NCBI RefSeq assembly: GCF_964199965.1
Contig: NZ_CAXMZT010000001.1
Location: 62,001-126,000 of the forward strand
From: JAFIFT01 sp020051095
GTDB taxonomy: Bacteria; Pseudomonadota; Gammaproteobacteria; Legionellales; Legionellaceae
Reading direction: 5' to 3'
Length of the DNA stretch: 64,000 nucleotides
This document shows, one piece after another, positions 26,775 through 36,221 of this stretch (positions are counted from its first letter, which is position 1; each line of letters begins with the position of its first letter). A program made the translations under genes and the position numbers. The notes beneath the pieces are model-generated. The model saw only the letters and a program-made list of their open reading frames with translations, was not told the DNA's origin and searched no databases.

Positions 26775-27380
26775 GTGAAAAAGATAATTTTATTAATCGG
26801 GTTTTCGTTCATGTTAAATGGCTGTGTTCAACAACCACCGGATAACGTCAACAACGTATGCTCAATATTTCAGCAATACCCCGAGTGGTATGGGGATGCT
26901 CAACGCGTTCAAAGTCATTGGCAGATACCAATTCCTGTGCAAATGGCGATAATCCATCAAGAATCACGTTTTAATGGACGTGCAAAACCACCTAGAACCA
27001 AACTATTATGGGTTATTCCATGGAAGCGTCCATCCACCGCGTCCGGGTATACACAAGCGTTAAACATGACTTGGCAACAGTATAAAAATGAACGCGGTGG
27101 CGCGTTTGCATCTCGCGATGAATTTGGGAAAGCGGTTGATTTTATTGGTTGGTATGCTCATCGCGCGAGAAAACGAGCGGGCATATCGGCAGCAAATGCT
27201 TATGCATTGTATCTTGCCTATCATGAGGGAATAGGTGGGTATATGAGAAAAACCTATCTACAAAAGGAATGGCTAGTGAATGTAGCGCGAAAAGTCAAGC
27301 AGCGTGCTATTATTTATGAAAACCAGTTAGAACGATGTAAAAATTCATTGCCAGGGAAATCGTGGTATCAAATATGGTAG
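26775..27380 (+). CDS. SLT-type lytic transglycosylase lipoprotein
   Basis: A 201-residue exported protein that likely cleaves peptidoglycan glycan strands. It starts with GTG (MKKIILLIGFSFMLNGC), with a lipobox ending at Cys17, so it should be lipid-anchored. The goose-lysozyme/SLT fold is indicated by the catalytic Glu63 in AIIHQESRFNG, then ASGYTQALNMTWQQYK and the active-site-lining AYALYLAYHEGIGGY. The strand KPPRTKLLWVIPWKRPS is an insertion typical of a proteobacterial group annotated only as 'transglycosylase SLT domain protein'. No ATG is in frame; the nearby ATG at 26758 is in another frame. Confidence 0.82.
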   Translation: MKKIILLIGFSFMLNGCVQQPPDNVNNVCSIFQQYPEWYGDAQRVQSHWQIPIPVQMAIIHQESRFNGRAKPPRTKLLWVIPWKRPSTASGYTQALNMTWQQYKNERGGAFASRDEFGKAVDFIGWYAHRARKRAGISAANAYALYLAYHEGIGGYMRKTYLQKEWLVNVARKVKQRAIIYENQLERCKNSLPGKSWYQIW

Positions 27381-27404
27381 AATATAGCGGTGAAACATAC
27401 GAGT

Positions 27405-27423
27405 AGTAACCCTATCGGTTACT
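27405..27423 (+). terminator. Possible weak terminator before adk
   Basis: AGTAACC (27405-27411) and GGTTACT (27417-27423) form a 7-bp stem with a 5-nt loop, followed only by TTAAAG. It lies 25 nt after the transglycosylase stop. The tail is too short for a confident intrinsic terminator. Confidence 0.25.
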
Positions 27424-27448
27424 TTAAAGCAAACAATATGGTGAACGC

Positions 27449-28126
27449 ATGACAAAAAAAAGCAGGATTTTGTTATTAGGCCCCCCTGGTGCAGGCAAAG
27501 GAACACAAGCACAATACCTTATTCATGAGCTTGGTATTCCTCAAATATCCACCGGTGATATGCTACGAGCAGCAGTGCAAGCTAACTCGACTCTCGGAAA
27601 ACAGGTTAAATCAATCATGGACTCAGGCAAACTTGTTTCCGATGATTTAATAATTGAATTAGTGAAGGATCGTTTAACCCAATCCGACTGCCAAAATGGC
27701 TATTTGTTTGACGGGTTCCCGCGAACAATACCCCAAGCTGAAGCAATGAAAGTGGGGAAAATTGGCTTGGATCATGTTATTAACCTAAACGTTCCAGATA
27801 GCTTGATCGTTGAAAGAATCACCGGGCGCCGTGTTCATCCTGCGTCGGGTAGAAGCTACCACGTCAGTTCAAACCCTCCTAAGAATGCGGGTGTTGATGA
27901 TATCACTGGTGAGCCTTTAGTCCAACGAGAGGACGATACAGAAGCTGTTGTTGCAAAGCGATTGAGAGAATATCACGAAAAAACAAAACCATTAATCGCA
28001 TTCTATCAACAAGCCGCCAAGAAGGGTGAGGTTTGTTTCCATGTGATTGATGGTGCCCAATCTGTTGAAAAAATTGCAAATGCCATCTTAGCTGCTATCG
28101 AAAAGACAAAGGTGATGCCATGTTAG
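27449..28126 (+). CDS. adk: Adenylate kinase
   Basis: Adk interconverts ATP, ADP and AMP. The 225-residue protein has the P-loop GPPGAGKGTQ (11-20), STGDMLRAAVQ, DGFPRTIPQA, and a long-form LID domain (VHPASGRSYHV...GEPLVQREDD) without zinc cysteines. It is slightly longer than E. coli Adk (214). The last 7 nt overlap the thioredoxin-like gene. Confidence 0.97.
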   Translation: MTKKSRILLLGPPGAGKGTQAQYLIHELGIPQISTGDMLRAAVQANSTLGKQVKSIMDSGKLVSDDLIIELVKDRLTQSDCQNGYLFDGFPRTIPQAEAMKVGKIGLDHVINLNVPDSLIVERITGRRVHPASGRSYHVSSNPPKNAGVDDITGEPLVQREDDTEAVVAKRLREYHEKTKPLIAFYQQAAKKGEVCFHVIDGAQSVEKIANAILAAIEKTKVMPC

Positions 28127-28473
28127 TCGCTCATTTAAACGCTGAAAATCTGTCTAATTTTATAGACACGCACTCAATTGCCATCCTGGATTTCTGGGCA
28201 GAATGGTGTGCCCCTTGTCTTGCTTTTGCAAAAACGTTTGATAAAGTGGCACAGCAATATAGTGAAATAGGATTTGGAAAAGTTAATATTCAAACTCATC
28301 CGGAGTTATCTGAACTGTTTCAGATACGTTCGATTCCCCACTTGATCATTTTTAAAGAAGGCATTGCAATCTATTCGGATTCAGGGAGCTTGCCAGAATC
28401 AAACTTTATTGACTTAATTGAGCAAGCCATCTCTGCTGATGTGAGTAAAATTAAGAGCGAGAAGGGGGAATAG
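28120..28473 (+). CDS. Thioredoxin-like protein with CAPC active site
   Basis: The 117-residue protein has a thioredoxin fold: the active site DFWAEWCAPCLAFAKTF has Cys30 and Cys33, with CAPC in place of the usual CGPC, and the cis-proline loop reads RSIPHLIIF. There is no signal peptide, so it should be cytosolic. Leu34 replaces the usual Lys/Arg after the second cysteine. It overlaps adk by 7 nt and so depends on adk transcription. It may be a specialised reductant; the main thioredoxin is probably elsewhere. Confidence 0.88.
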   Translation: MLVAHLNAENLSNFIDTHSIAILDFWAEWCAPCLAFAKTFDKVAQQYSEIGFGKVNIQTHPELSELFQIRSIPHLIIFKEGIAIYSDSGSLPESNFIDLIEQAISADVSKIKSEKGE

Positions 28474-28495
28474 GTCTATTTGCCCCTTTAAAAGA

Positions 28496-28524
28496 CGGAC
28501 ATATGATTAGATTTTTGCTATAAT
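28496..28524 (+). promoter_or_regulatory. Sigma-70 type promoter with extended -10 ahead of dusA
   Basis: CGGACA (28496-28501) stands 17 bp before TATAAT (28519-28524), which is preceded by TGC to make the extended -10 TGCTATAAT. It lies about 30 bp before the dusA start and just after the thioredoxin-like gene, giving dusA and perhaps secA their own promoter. Confidence 0.55.
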
Positions 28525-28555
28525 AACCCATTAAAATATTTATTACTCAATAACC

Positions 28556-29554
28556 GTGTTAATTTCCCCACTATCGATAGCCCCCATGATTGATTGGTCT
28601 AACACATACTTTCGCCAATTAATGCGAATTTTGTGTTCTGACGTGTTGTTATACACTGAAATGCAGACAACAGGGGCCATTGAGTATCAACCGGGTAAAA
28701 GTCTACAATATCATGACAGTGAGCATCCAATAGCCATACAACTCGGAGGGGCTGATAGTAAAGCGCTAGCAAAGTGTGCTATTAAAGCCGAACAGCTTGG
28801 TTATGATGAGATCAATCTCAATGTCGGTTGCCCAAGTGATAGAGTGTTATCTGGCCAATTTGGGGCCTGTTTGATGGCTAAACCCAGTATTGTTGCTGAA
28901 GCGATTAAGGCAATCAAAAAATCTGTTTCAATTCCAGTTACCGTAAAGACAAGAATAGGCATTGATCAGAATGATAGCTACGAATTTTTAAATGATTTCA
29001 TTGTTGAGCAAATTGAAGCGGGGGTTGATAAAGTCATCGTCCATGCGCGAAAAGCATGGTTAAATGGATTAAGTCCTAAAGAAAACCGGACCATTCCACT
29101 CATCAACTATGATTACGTTTATCGCCTAAAACAGGACTATCCCCATCTACCAATTGTCATTAACGGAGATATAAAGACCATCGAGGCAATTTATCAACAT
29201 TTACAACAGGTCGATGGTGTGATGTTGGGCCGTGTAGCTTGTGATAATCCTTATCTAATCCACCAATTCGGTCGACAGCTATTTTCACACCAGAAGCCTT
29301 TATCCCGGGTGGAAGCATTTATAAGGTATCTTCCTATCATCGAAGAAGGGATACGACAGGGCGTGCCATTATCGATTACTTTTAAGCCGATTATGAACCT
29401 ATGTCATGGTATGCCGGGAGCTAAGTTATGGAAAAAACAGTTGACTCATCGGATTCAAACGAAAACAATGACAGGATTAGGTGAATTAGAACAGACAATC
29501 CTGCAATTAGAACAGCAAGATCATGGAAAAATGATTCAATATTTAGTACATTAA
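28556..29554 (+). CDS. dusA: tRNA-dihydrouridine(20/20a) synthase
   Basis: DusA reduces uridine to dihydrouridine in the tRNA D-loop using FMN. The 332-residue TIM barrel has SIAPMIDWSN, NLNVGCPSDRVLSGQFGACL with the catalytic Cys, and the DusA-specific HARKAWLNGLSPKENR. The start is GTG at 28556 (MLISPLSIAPM); starting at the later ATG would remove the first FMN-contact strand, so GTG is chosen although its ribosome site is weak. secA follows after 40 nt. Confidence 0.93.
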   Translation: MLISPLSIAPMIDWSNTYFRQLMRILCSDVLLYTEMQTTGAIEYQPGKSLQYHDSEHPIAIQLGGADSKALAKCAIKAEQLGYDEINLNVGCPSDRVLSGQFGACLMAKPSIVAEAIKAIKKSVSIPVTVKTRIGIDQNDSYEFLNDFIVEQIEAGVDKVIVHARKAWLNGLSPKENRTIPLINYDYVYRLKQDYPHLPIVINGDIKTIEAIYQHLQQVDGVMLGRVACDNPYLIHQFGRQLFSHQKPLSRVEAFIRYLPIIEEGIRQGVPLSITFKPIMNLCHGMPGAKLWKKQLTHRIQTKTMTGLGELEQTILQLEQQDHGKMIQYLVH

Positions 29555-29594
29555 TGCGTGTTAGTATCAACATTCTCAGAGGAAACTATAGGCT

Positions 29595-32312
29595 ATGTTA
29601 AATACGATAATTAAAAAAATGTTTGGCAGCCGCAACGAGCGGACATTGCGACGTTTGGAAAAGAAGGTTGCTGCCATTAATGCCTATGAGAACGAATTTG
29701 AGAAACTAACGGATCAGCAGTTAGGCGCAAAAACAGACGAGTTCAAAAAGCGTTATAGCCAAGGTGAGCCATTAGAGAGCTTGTTAGAAGAGGCATTCGC
29801 TGTTGTCCGTGAAGCGTCAAAACGAACGTTGGGGCTCCGACATTTTGATGTTCAGTTGATTGGCGGCATGGTTTTGCATGAAGGCAATATTGCTGAAATG
29901 CGCACGGGGGAAGGAAAAACATTGGTAGGAACCTTACCGGCCTATTTAAATGCAATTAGCGGCCTTGGGGTGCATGTTGTAACCGTAAATGATTATTTGG
30001 CAAAGCGAGATAGCCAATGGATGAAGCCAATTTATGATTTGCTGCACTTAAGTGTTGGTGTTATTTATCCCGATATGCCACAGGAAGAAAAAAAAGCGGC
30101 TTACCAATGCGATATTGTCTATGGAACTAACAATGAGTTTGGTTTTGATTATCTCCGCGACAATATGGCTTTCGATGAAGAAGGCAAAGTACAAGGTCAG
30201 TTAAATTTTGCCATTGTTGATGAAGTTGACTCGATCTTGATTGATGAAGCGAGAACGCCATTAATTATTTCAGGGGCTTCTGAAGGCAGTTCTAAATTAT
30301 ACAAACAAATCAACCAAATCATCCCAAAACTGACTGAGCAAGTTGAGGGAGAGGGTGGTGAGGTTGCGAAAGAAGGCGATTTCACATTAGATCGCAAACA
30401 GAAACAAGCATATCTAACAGAATCTGGGCATGCGCATGTTGAAGAATTGCTTCAAGAAGGCGGCTTAATTGAAGCGGGAGACAGTCTCTATCATGCCGCA
30501 AATATTCAATTAATGCATCACATCAATGCAGGGTTAAGAGCAAACCACTTATTCATGAAGGATGTGGACTATATTGTCAGCAACGGTGAAGTGGTCATCG
30601 TTGATGAGCATACGGGACGCACTATGCCTGGTAGACGCTGGTCTGATGGATTGCATCAAGCGGTGGAGGCTAAAGAAAAAGTTGAAATTCAAAAAGAGAA
30701 CCAAACATTAGCATCCATTACATTTCAAAACTTTTTCCGTTTATATAATACGCTTTCAGGCATGACAGGAACAGCGGATACAGAAGCTTATGAGTTCCAA
30801 CAAATCTATCGCTTGGAAGTGGTTGTTATCCCAACTAATAGGCCAATGATCCGAAAAGATGAATCCGATTTAGTGTATTTAACACAGCAAGATAAATACG
30901 AAGCTATCATTGAAGATGTTCGTGATTGCGTCAAACGAAACCAGCCAGTTCTTGTTGGAACAGCGTCTATTGAAGCATCTGAATTATTGAGTCGTGTATT
31001 AACAAAAGAAAAGATTGCTCACCAGGTATTAAATGCTAAATTTCATGAAAAAGAGGCGCAGATTATTGCCGAAGCAGGGCGGCCTGGTGCTGTTACCATT
31101 GCCACCAATATGGCTGGTCGCGGAACGGACATTGTCTTAGGTGGTAATCTGGCTGCTGAGTTAGCAAAACTGCCGGAAGATGCTAAAGAGTCTGAACAAG
31201 AGGCAATTAGAAAGCAATGGCAAGTGAATCATGATAAAGTCATTGACGCTGGCGGGTTACGTATCATTGGATCCGAACGCCACGAGTCTCGGCGAATTGA
31301 CAATCAGCTACGTGGTCGCGCTGGCCGGCAAGGTGATCCGGGTAGCAGTCGTTTTTACTTGTCGTTAGAAGACACCTTAATGCGAATTTTTACCTCAGAG
31401 CGTGTTGCTAATATGATGCGAAAATTGGGCATGAAACCTGGGGAGCCTATTACTCACCCGTTGGTGACACGAGCAATTGAAAATGCCCAGCGTAAATTGG
31501 AAGGATATAACTTTGATGTCCGGAAGCAGTTATTGGAATATGACAATGTAGCCAATGAACAACGCAAAGTGATTTATACGCAACGATCTTCGATTATGGC
31601 GCTCGATGATACACAGGAAGTGGTTGAATTAATGCGCAATGAAGTGGTAATCAATTTAGTTGATGCGCATTTGCCGCCTGAGTCGATGGAAGATCAATGG
31701 GATGTCGAAGGCCTTACCCAGATATTAATGGATCATTTCAATATCCATGTTGACATCGCTAAATTGACCGAAGAAAATCATCAAATCCAACCAGAAGATA
31801 TTAAACAACACATTTTAACGAAATTCATCGAATCTTATCAGAAAAAAGAAGCGCTTGCTGGGCGTGAAATGATGACCCGACTTGAAAAATCAGTGTTATT
31901 ACAAACCATTGATTATCAATGGCGCGAACATTTGGCGGTCATGGATCATCTTCGTCAAGGGATACATCTACGTGGTTATGCACAAAAGGATCCTAAACAA
32001 GAGTATAAGCGGGAGGCATTCACGTTATTCTCTGACATGTTAGATACCATCAAATATGATACGATACGTTTTCTTACATCCGTTGAGCTTGAAAGTCAGT
32101 CTGATGTTTCAGAGGTTGAATCCATGCGAGAAGCTGAACGGGTTGACAATATGCAGTTTATTCACAATCAATCAACGTCACTACAGGATGAGACGCAACC
32201 TACCTTAGCAGAGCAAACTTATCGTAGAGCTGAGCGAAAAGTCGGACGCAATGAATCCTGTCCCTGTGGTTCAGGGAAAAAGTATAAAAACTGCCATGGA
32301 TCGTTAGTATAA
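29595..32312 (+). CDS. secA: Preprotein translocase ATPase
   Basis: SecA drives proteins through SecYEG. The 905-residue protein has Walker A MRTGEGKTL, the DEAD-box motif VDEVDSILIDEARTP, the preprotein-binding and helical-wing domains, motif GRAGRQGDPGSSRFYLS, and the C-terminal zinc motif CPCGSGKKYKNCHG that binds SecB and phospholipid. Length and ends match the proteobacterial family. Its stop overlaps mutT by one base. Confidence 0.98.
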   Translation: MLNTIIKKMFGSRNERTLRRLEKKVAAINAYENEFEKLTDQQLGAKTDEFKKRYSQGEPLESLLEEAFAVVREASKRTLGLRHFDVQLIGGMVLHEGNIAEMRTGEGKTLVGTLPAYLNAISGLGVHVVTVNDYLAKRDSQWMKPIYDLLHLSVGVIYPDMPQEEKKAAYQCDIVYGTNNEFGFDYLRDNMAFDEEGKVQGQLNFAIVDEVDSILIDEARTPLIISGASEGSSKLYKQINQIIPKLTEQVEGEGGEVAKEGDFTLDRKQKQAYLTESGHAHVEELLQEGGLIEAGDSLYHAANIQLMHHINAGLRANHLFMKDVDYIVSNGEVVIVDEHTGRTMPGRRWSDGLHQAVEAKEKVEIQKENQTLASITFQNFFRLYNTLSGMTGTADTEAYEFQQIYRLEVVVIPTNRPMIRKDESDLVYLTQQDKYEAIIEDVRDCVKRNQPVLVGTASIEASELLSRVLTKEKIAHQVLNAKFHEKEAQIIAEAGRPGAVTIATNMAGRGTDIVLGGNLAAELAKLPEDAKESEQEAIRKQWQVNHDKVIDAGGLRIIGSERHESRRIDNQLRGRAGRQGDPGSSRFYLSLEDTLMRIFTSERVANMMRKLGMKPGEPITHPLVTRAIENAQRKLEGYNFDVRKQLLEYDNVANEQRKVIYTQRSSIMALDDTQEVVELMRNEVVINLVDAHLPPESMEDQWDVEGLTQILMDHFNIHVDIAKLTEENHQIQPEDIKQHILTKFIESYQKKEALAGREMMTRLEKSVLLQTIDYQWREHLAVMDHLRQGIHLRGYAQKDPKQEYKREAFTLFSDMLDTIKYDTIRFLTSVELESQSDVSEVESMREAERVDNMQFIHNQSTSLQDETQPTLAEQTYRRAERKVGRNESCPCGSGKKYKNCHGSLV

Positions 32313-32743
32313 TGAAGATACATGTGGTTGTCGGAGTGATTGTTCAGTCGGGTAAAATATTAATATGTCAGCGACCTAAACACCGCGATCATGGCAACCA
32401 ATGGGAATTTCCGGGGGGAAAAATTAAAGCGAATGAAAATCTCCTTGAGGCACTACATCGTGAATTAGAAGAAGAAATTGGCATTATCGTCTCAAAGGCA
32501 TTCCATTTTTACTCAACTGAACACCATTATCCTGATAAATATGTTCGTCTGGAATGTTTCCTGGTGACCCAATTTCAGGGCATCCCCGAATGCAAAGAAG
32601 GTCAACCGAAAATCAGATGGTCTGAAATTGAACACCTGCCACAATATGATTTTCCAGAAGCAAATTATAAAATCATCGATCAATTGTTGCGACTAGTTTC
32701 CCCCATGCCTGACGATCCTATTGATGAAATAGTGATCTTCTAG
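32312..32743 (+). CDS. mutT: 8-oxo-dGTP diphosphatase (Nudix)
   Basis: MutT removes oxidised dGTP and limits A:T to C:G mutations. The 143-residue protein has the full Nudix box GGKIKANENLLEALHRELEEEIGI (the pattern Gx5Ex7REUxEExGU), ahead of it CQRPKHRDHGNQWEFPGG, typical of MutT. The link to secA by a one-base overlap is the same order as in E. coli. It converges on glpD, 26 nt away. Confidence 0.93.
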   Translation: MKIHVVVGVIVQSGKILICQRPKHRDHGNQWEFPGGKIKANENLLEALHRELEEEIGIIVSKAFHFYSTEHHYPDKYVRLECFLVTQFQGIPECKEGQPKIRWSEIEHLPQYDFPEANYKIIDQLLRLVSPMPDDPIDEIVIF

Positions 32744-32769
32744 AGGCCTATTACTAGCTTGTCCTTTTT

Positions 32770-34293
32770 TTATAAAGAATCGGGATCCCTTCCTGTACCT
32801 CTTCCCTTAAAATAATCATTTAGATGCATGATTGTGTCTGTTTGAGCTGTTAAGCCGATATCTGTTAGGCGTCTTAAAACATCTTCTGTCTTGGTTGCCC
32901 ATTCGTGTTCGATGAGATAAGCAATTTCTCGTTCATAGAGATCATCACCAAAATGCTGCCCTAAATCACCTATTTGTTCACAATTGGATAATAATCTGTC
33001 GATAAGATTACCATACGTTGTGATATAGCGATTAAATAAGGTTGCACTTATCCAATGGTATTGCCTTTGTTTCGTTTGATAAAAGGATTGCCATTGATGG
33101 CTTGGAATGTTACCACCGGGAAGTGATACTTCATCAGTAATACATGAGCCCATATGTGGAAAATATTCTCTAATTTTTTCTAAGGCTTGATTGGATAATT
33201 GACGATAGGTCGTAATTTTCCCACCGTAAATTGATAAGACTGTCGCAGGGCTTTTAGTAAGATGGAGCTGATAGTCTCGACTCATTTTTTGGGCTTGCTC
33301 ATGTTGATCGCCAATTAATGGTCGAATGCCACTCCAAGTACAAATAACATCGCTTTCATGGATGGGGCGTTTGAAATACTGTTGAGCAAGATCTAATAAA
33401 TAATGGATCTCTTCAGGCTCAATATGGGGCGGTTTGGTGATATCATCAACAGGAACATCGGTTGTCCCTATCATGGAATATTGAAAATAGGGTGTTATAA
33501 AAATTATTCGTTTATCAGTACCTTGCAGCAGATAGGCATGGTTCCCCTCATATAACTGTTTAACGACGAGGTGAGATCCTTTAATCCAATTAATTGGAAG
33601 GGGGTCTGTGATGCCTAGCTGTTTATTAACGAGATTGACCCAAGGGCCAGTCGCGTTAATAATCACTTTTGCGCAGGTTTGGATTAGGGTGTTTTGATGC
33701 GAAATCGATGCTTGCCATTGCGATTGTTTGATGGGGCTAGCAGATACAAAGCGGTGATAGGGAAGTATATGGGCGCCATAATTTTTTGCTTGCTGGGCAT
33801 TGGCGATGGTTAATCGAGCATCATTCGTTTGAGCATCATAATAGGTGAACCCCGATCTATAACTGTCAGCTAATGGCGAGAAATAATTTATTGACAATGG
33901 ATTGTTTCGATGGTGAATTTGACTGTTGGGAAGTGTATTTTTTCTGCTTAAATGATCATATAGAAATAGACCTAGACGTATGAGCCATTTTGGACGCATC
34001 TGTTGATGGTAAGGGATAAAAAATGGCAGTGGCTTGACAAGATGTGGTGCAACCTTCATCAAGACAGAACGTTCATCCAATGCTTTTTTCACCATGGTAA
34101 AATCGAACTGTTCTAAATATCTTAATCCACCATGAATTAATTTACTGCTGTTTGATGACGTTTGTGATGCTAAATCACCAGCCTCGACTAAACAAACACT
34201 TAATCCGCGCATAGCTGCATCGGCTGCAATTCCGCATCCATTGATACCGCCGCCAATTATTAACACATCGTAGTCAGTCTTCATTGTACTCAT
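32770..34293 (-). CDS. glpD: Aerobic glycerol-3-phosphate dehydrogenase
   Basis: GlpD oxidises glycerol-3-phosphate to dihydroxyacetone phosphate at the inner membrane and passes electrons to quinone. The 507-residue flavoprotein has the FAD motif VLIIGGGINGCGIAADAA (residues 10-27), SSNSSKLIHGGLRYLE, the GTTDVPVDD active-site segment, and SIYGGKITTYRQLS, with the DAO_C helical domain at the end. Two ATGs (34293 and 34284) are possible. No glpK or glpF is adjacent. Confidence 0.95.
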   Translation of the reverse strand: MSTMKTDYDVLIIGGGINGCGIAADAAMRGLSVCLVEAGDLASQTSSNSSKLIHGGLRYLEQFDFTMVKKALDERSVLMKVAPHLVKPLPFFIPYHQQMRPKWLIRLGLFLYDHLSRKNTLPNSQIHHRNNPLSINYFSPLADSYRSGFTYYDAQTNDARLTIANAQQAKNYGAHILPYHRFVSASPIKQSQWQASISHQNTLIQTCAKVIINATGPWVNLVNKQLGITDPLPINWIKGSHLVVKQLYEGNHAYLLQGTDKRIIFITPYFQYSMIGTTDVPVDDITKPPHIEPEEIHYLLDLAQQYFKRPIHESDVICTWSGIRPLIGDQHEQAQKMSRDYQLHLTKSPATVLSIYGGKITTYRQLSNQALEKIREYFPHMGSCITDEVSLPGGNIPSHQWQSFYQTKQRQYHWISATLFNRYITTYGNLIDRLLSNCEQIGDLGQHFGDDLYEREIAYLIEHEWATKTEDVLRRLTDIGLTAQTDTIMHLNDYFKGRGTGRDPDSL

Positions 34294-34385
34294 GGATGCA
34301 AAATATAATCTGTGTTAACCATTACTTTAATCAATATTGTAATGAATGAAAAGGAGCATAGCGGAGAATGATGTGTGCTGATAGT

Positions 34386-34412
34386 AAAAAAAATCCCGGG
34401 AAATCCCGGGAT
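34386..34412 (-). terminator. Intrinsic terminator of the Bax-inhibitor-1 gene
   Basis: Read on the minus strand: ATCCCGGG, a 4-nt loop, CCCGGGAT, then a run of eight T (34393-34386). The 8-bp GC-rich stem lies 18 nt after the stop of the gene at 34430-35104. Confidence 0.85.
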
Positions 34413-34429
34413 CCAGGTTTGGGAGATGG

Positions 34430-35104
34430 TTAATCTCTACCAGATAAAGACCCTAAAATTTGAAGCAGGCTAACAAATATATTATACAGCGATACAAATA
34501 ATGTCACCGTTGCAGCAATATAGTTTGTTTCACCACCATGAATAATTTCGCTGGTCTGCCAAAGAATTAAGCCAGAAGAAATTAGCATGAACACAGAAGA
34601 AATGACAAGTTGAAGTGCTGGAAGACCTAAGAAAAAGTTGGCTATCATCGCTAAAATCGCAACCATTATGCCGACAAATAAGAATCCGGATAAGTAGCTA
34701 AAATCCTTTTGAGTTGTTAAGGCATAACCAGAAAGGGCAAAAAAGATAATGCCGGTTCCGCCAAGTGCCGTAGCAACTATCTGGCCACCATTACTGAAGT
34801 TAGCAATATAGAGATTTAAAATAGGTCCAATTGTTAAGCCTAAAAAGCCAGTAAATGCAAACACACTGACAATTCCCATGGCACTTCGTTGTGTTGCATG
34901 AGTTAAGAACATTAAGCCATAGACTCCGACAATCATTAGCAGGGGATTCATAGGGGGCATGTTGGAAGCCATGGCAACAAATGCCATCAATGCACTAAAG
35001 CAAAACGTAGCACCTAGCAACAAATAGGTGTTTTTCAAAACCTTATTGGTTGCTAACACCGAAGGTTGTTGCCTAACTACGGCGTTAAAATCATTTCTAT
35101 TCAT
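34430..35104 (-). CDS. Bax inhibitor-1/YccA family membrane protein
   Basis: A 224-residue protein with seven membrane helices (from about residue 25 to 220). It carries the BI-1 signatures GIVSVFAFTGFLGLTIGPIL, and near the end SEIIHGGETNYIAATVTLFVSLYNIFVSLLQI with the conserved acidic residues. E. coli YccA of this family modulates FtsH, and others act as calcium or proton leaks. The ATG follows CAGGAG. A strong terminator lies downstream and no operon partner is close. With lapB also present, FtsH control may be relevant, but this is inference. Confidence 0.9.
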   Translation of the reverse strand: MNRNDFNAVVRQQPSVLATNKVLKNTYLLLGATFCFSALMAFVAMASNMPPMNPLLMIVGVYGLMFLTHATQRSAMGIVSVFAFTGFLGLTIGPILNLYIANFSNGGQIVATALGGTGIIFFALSGYALTTQKDFSYLSGFLFVGIMVAILAMIANFFLGLPALQLVISSVFMLISSGLILWQTSEIIHGGETNYIAATVTLFVSLYNIFVSLLQILGSLSGRD

Positions 35105-35244
35105 ACCATCTCCTGATTGTTATATAGATATTGTAGCATATGATAGCAAATATCTCAGTTTTCAAGTGTAATAATTAAATTAATTTATCGCAAATTTTAC
35201 ATTAATCCTAGTCTCTTTTAAAATAAAGTAGTTGAGGTATCGTT

Positions 35245-35955
35245 CTAGGCATTTTTTTGCATTTCGATAATTGCCTGTATGCCTTGTTTTGCAAGTGCAA
35301 GCATGTCATTGAGTTCATCCAAGCTAAAATCATTTTCCTCAGCAGTACCTTGTATCTCGATGAATCGGTCCTTTTCGGTCATGACAACGTTCATGTCTGT
35401 TTCAGCAAGCACATCTTCTGCATAATCGAGATCCAAAACAGGTTGTCCGCGATAAATACCCACCGAAACCGCTGCTATGTAGTTAAACTCAGGCATGGTT
35501 CGAAGCTTTTCCTGTTTAACCATTGTCGAAAGTGCATCTCTAAGAGCAACGCAAGCACCTGTAATGGAAGCTGTCCGTGTGCCGCCGTCTGCTTGTATCA
35601 CATCACAATCAAGGGTTATGGTTGTTTCGCCTAAGCGTTTCAAATCAATGCATGCTCTTAGAGAGCGACCAATGAGTCTTTGAATTTCAAGCGTTCGGCC
35701 TCCTTGTTTGCCTTTACTCGCTTCACGTTCAAGTCTGCTATGGGTTGAGCGCGGTAGCATGCCATATTCAGCAGTGATCCATCCCTGACCTTTGCCTTTC
35801 AAAAAGCGTGGCACACCTTCACTGACAGTCGCTGTGCATATCACACGGGTATGGCCGAATTCAACTAACACTGAGCCTTCAGCATGCTTTGTATAATTTT
35901 TTGTGAGTTTTATTTCTCTCAACTGATTGGCTTCACGTTTACTGGGGCGTGACAT
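35245..35955 (-). CDS. rph: Ribonuclease PH
   Basis: RNase PH is a phosphorolytic exonuclease that trims tRNA 3' ends. From ATG 35955 (MSRPSKREANQLREIKL) the product has 236 residues, the family length. Motifs: YTKHAEGSVLVEFGHTRVICTA, GWITAEYGMLPRSTHSR, GGRTLEIQRLIGRSLRA and DCDVIQADGGTRTASITGA. The ATG follows GGAG; the frame runs on upstream to 36003, but without family support. The full-length frame shows it is not the frameshifted form found in E. coli K-12. Confidence 0.96.
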   Translation of the reverse strand: MSRPSKREANQLREIKLTKNYTKHAEGSVLVEFGHTRVICTATVSEGVPRFLKGKGQGWITAEYGMLPRSTHSRLEREASKGKQGGRTLEIQRLIGRSLRACIDLKRLGETTITLDCDVIQADGGTRTASITGACVALRDALSTMVKQEKLRTMPEFNYIAAVSVGIYRGQPVLDLDYAEDVLAETDMNVVMTEKDRFIEIQGTAEENDFSLDELNDMLALAKQGIQAIIEMQKNA

Positions 35956-36221
35956 GATACGAGTCTCCAAAAAATTGACCATTATACCGTTGGAGCGTGT
36001 CAAAAGCCAATGCGCATCAATGGTAAATATCCAACCTGGGGAGCATATGTTTTATTAATTTTATTTATCGTTTATGGATGAACACATCGAGGCGAGTGAC
36101 ATATCAAGGCAATAGCTCTATAATAATGGCAATATTCAGTATGTTGTCTCATCATAGACTATATAATACCCTTGGTGAGGATGAGATAAATACCTTTTTT
36201 CAACATTTTCCAGGACATTCA

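Noticed and set aside
35257..35634. 125-codon plus-strand frame opposite rph
   Set aside because: Antisense shadow of RNase PH, cysteine-rich and without domain signature.
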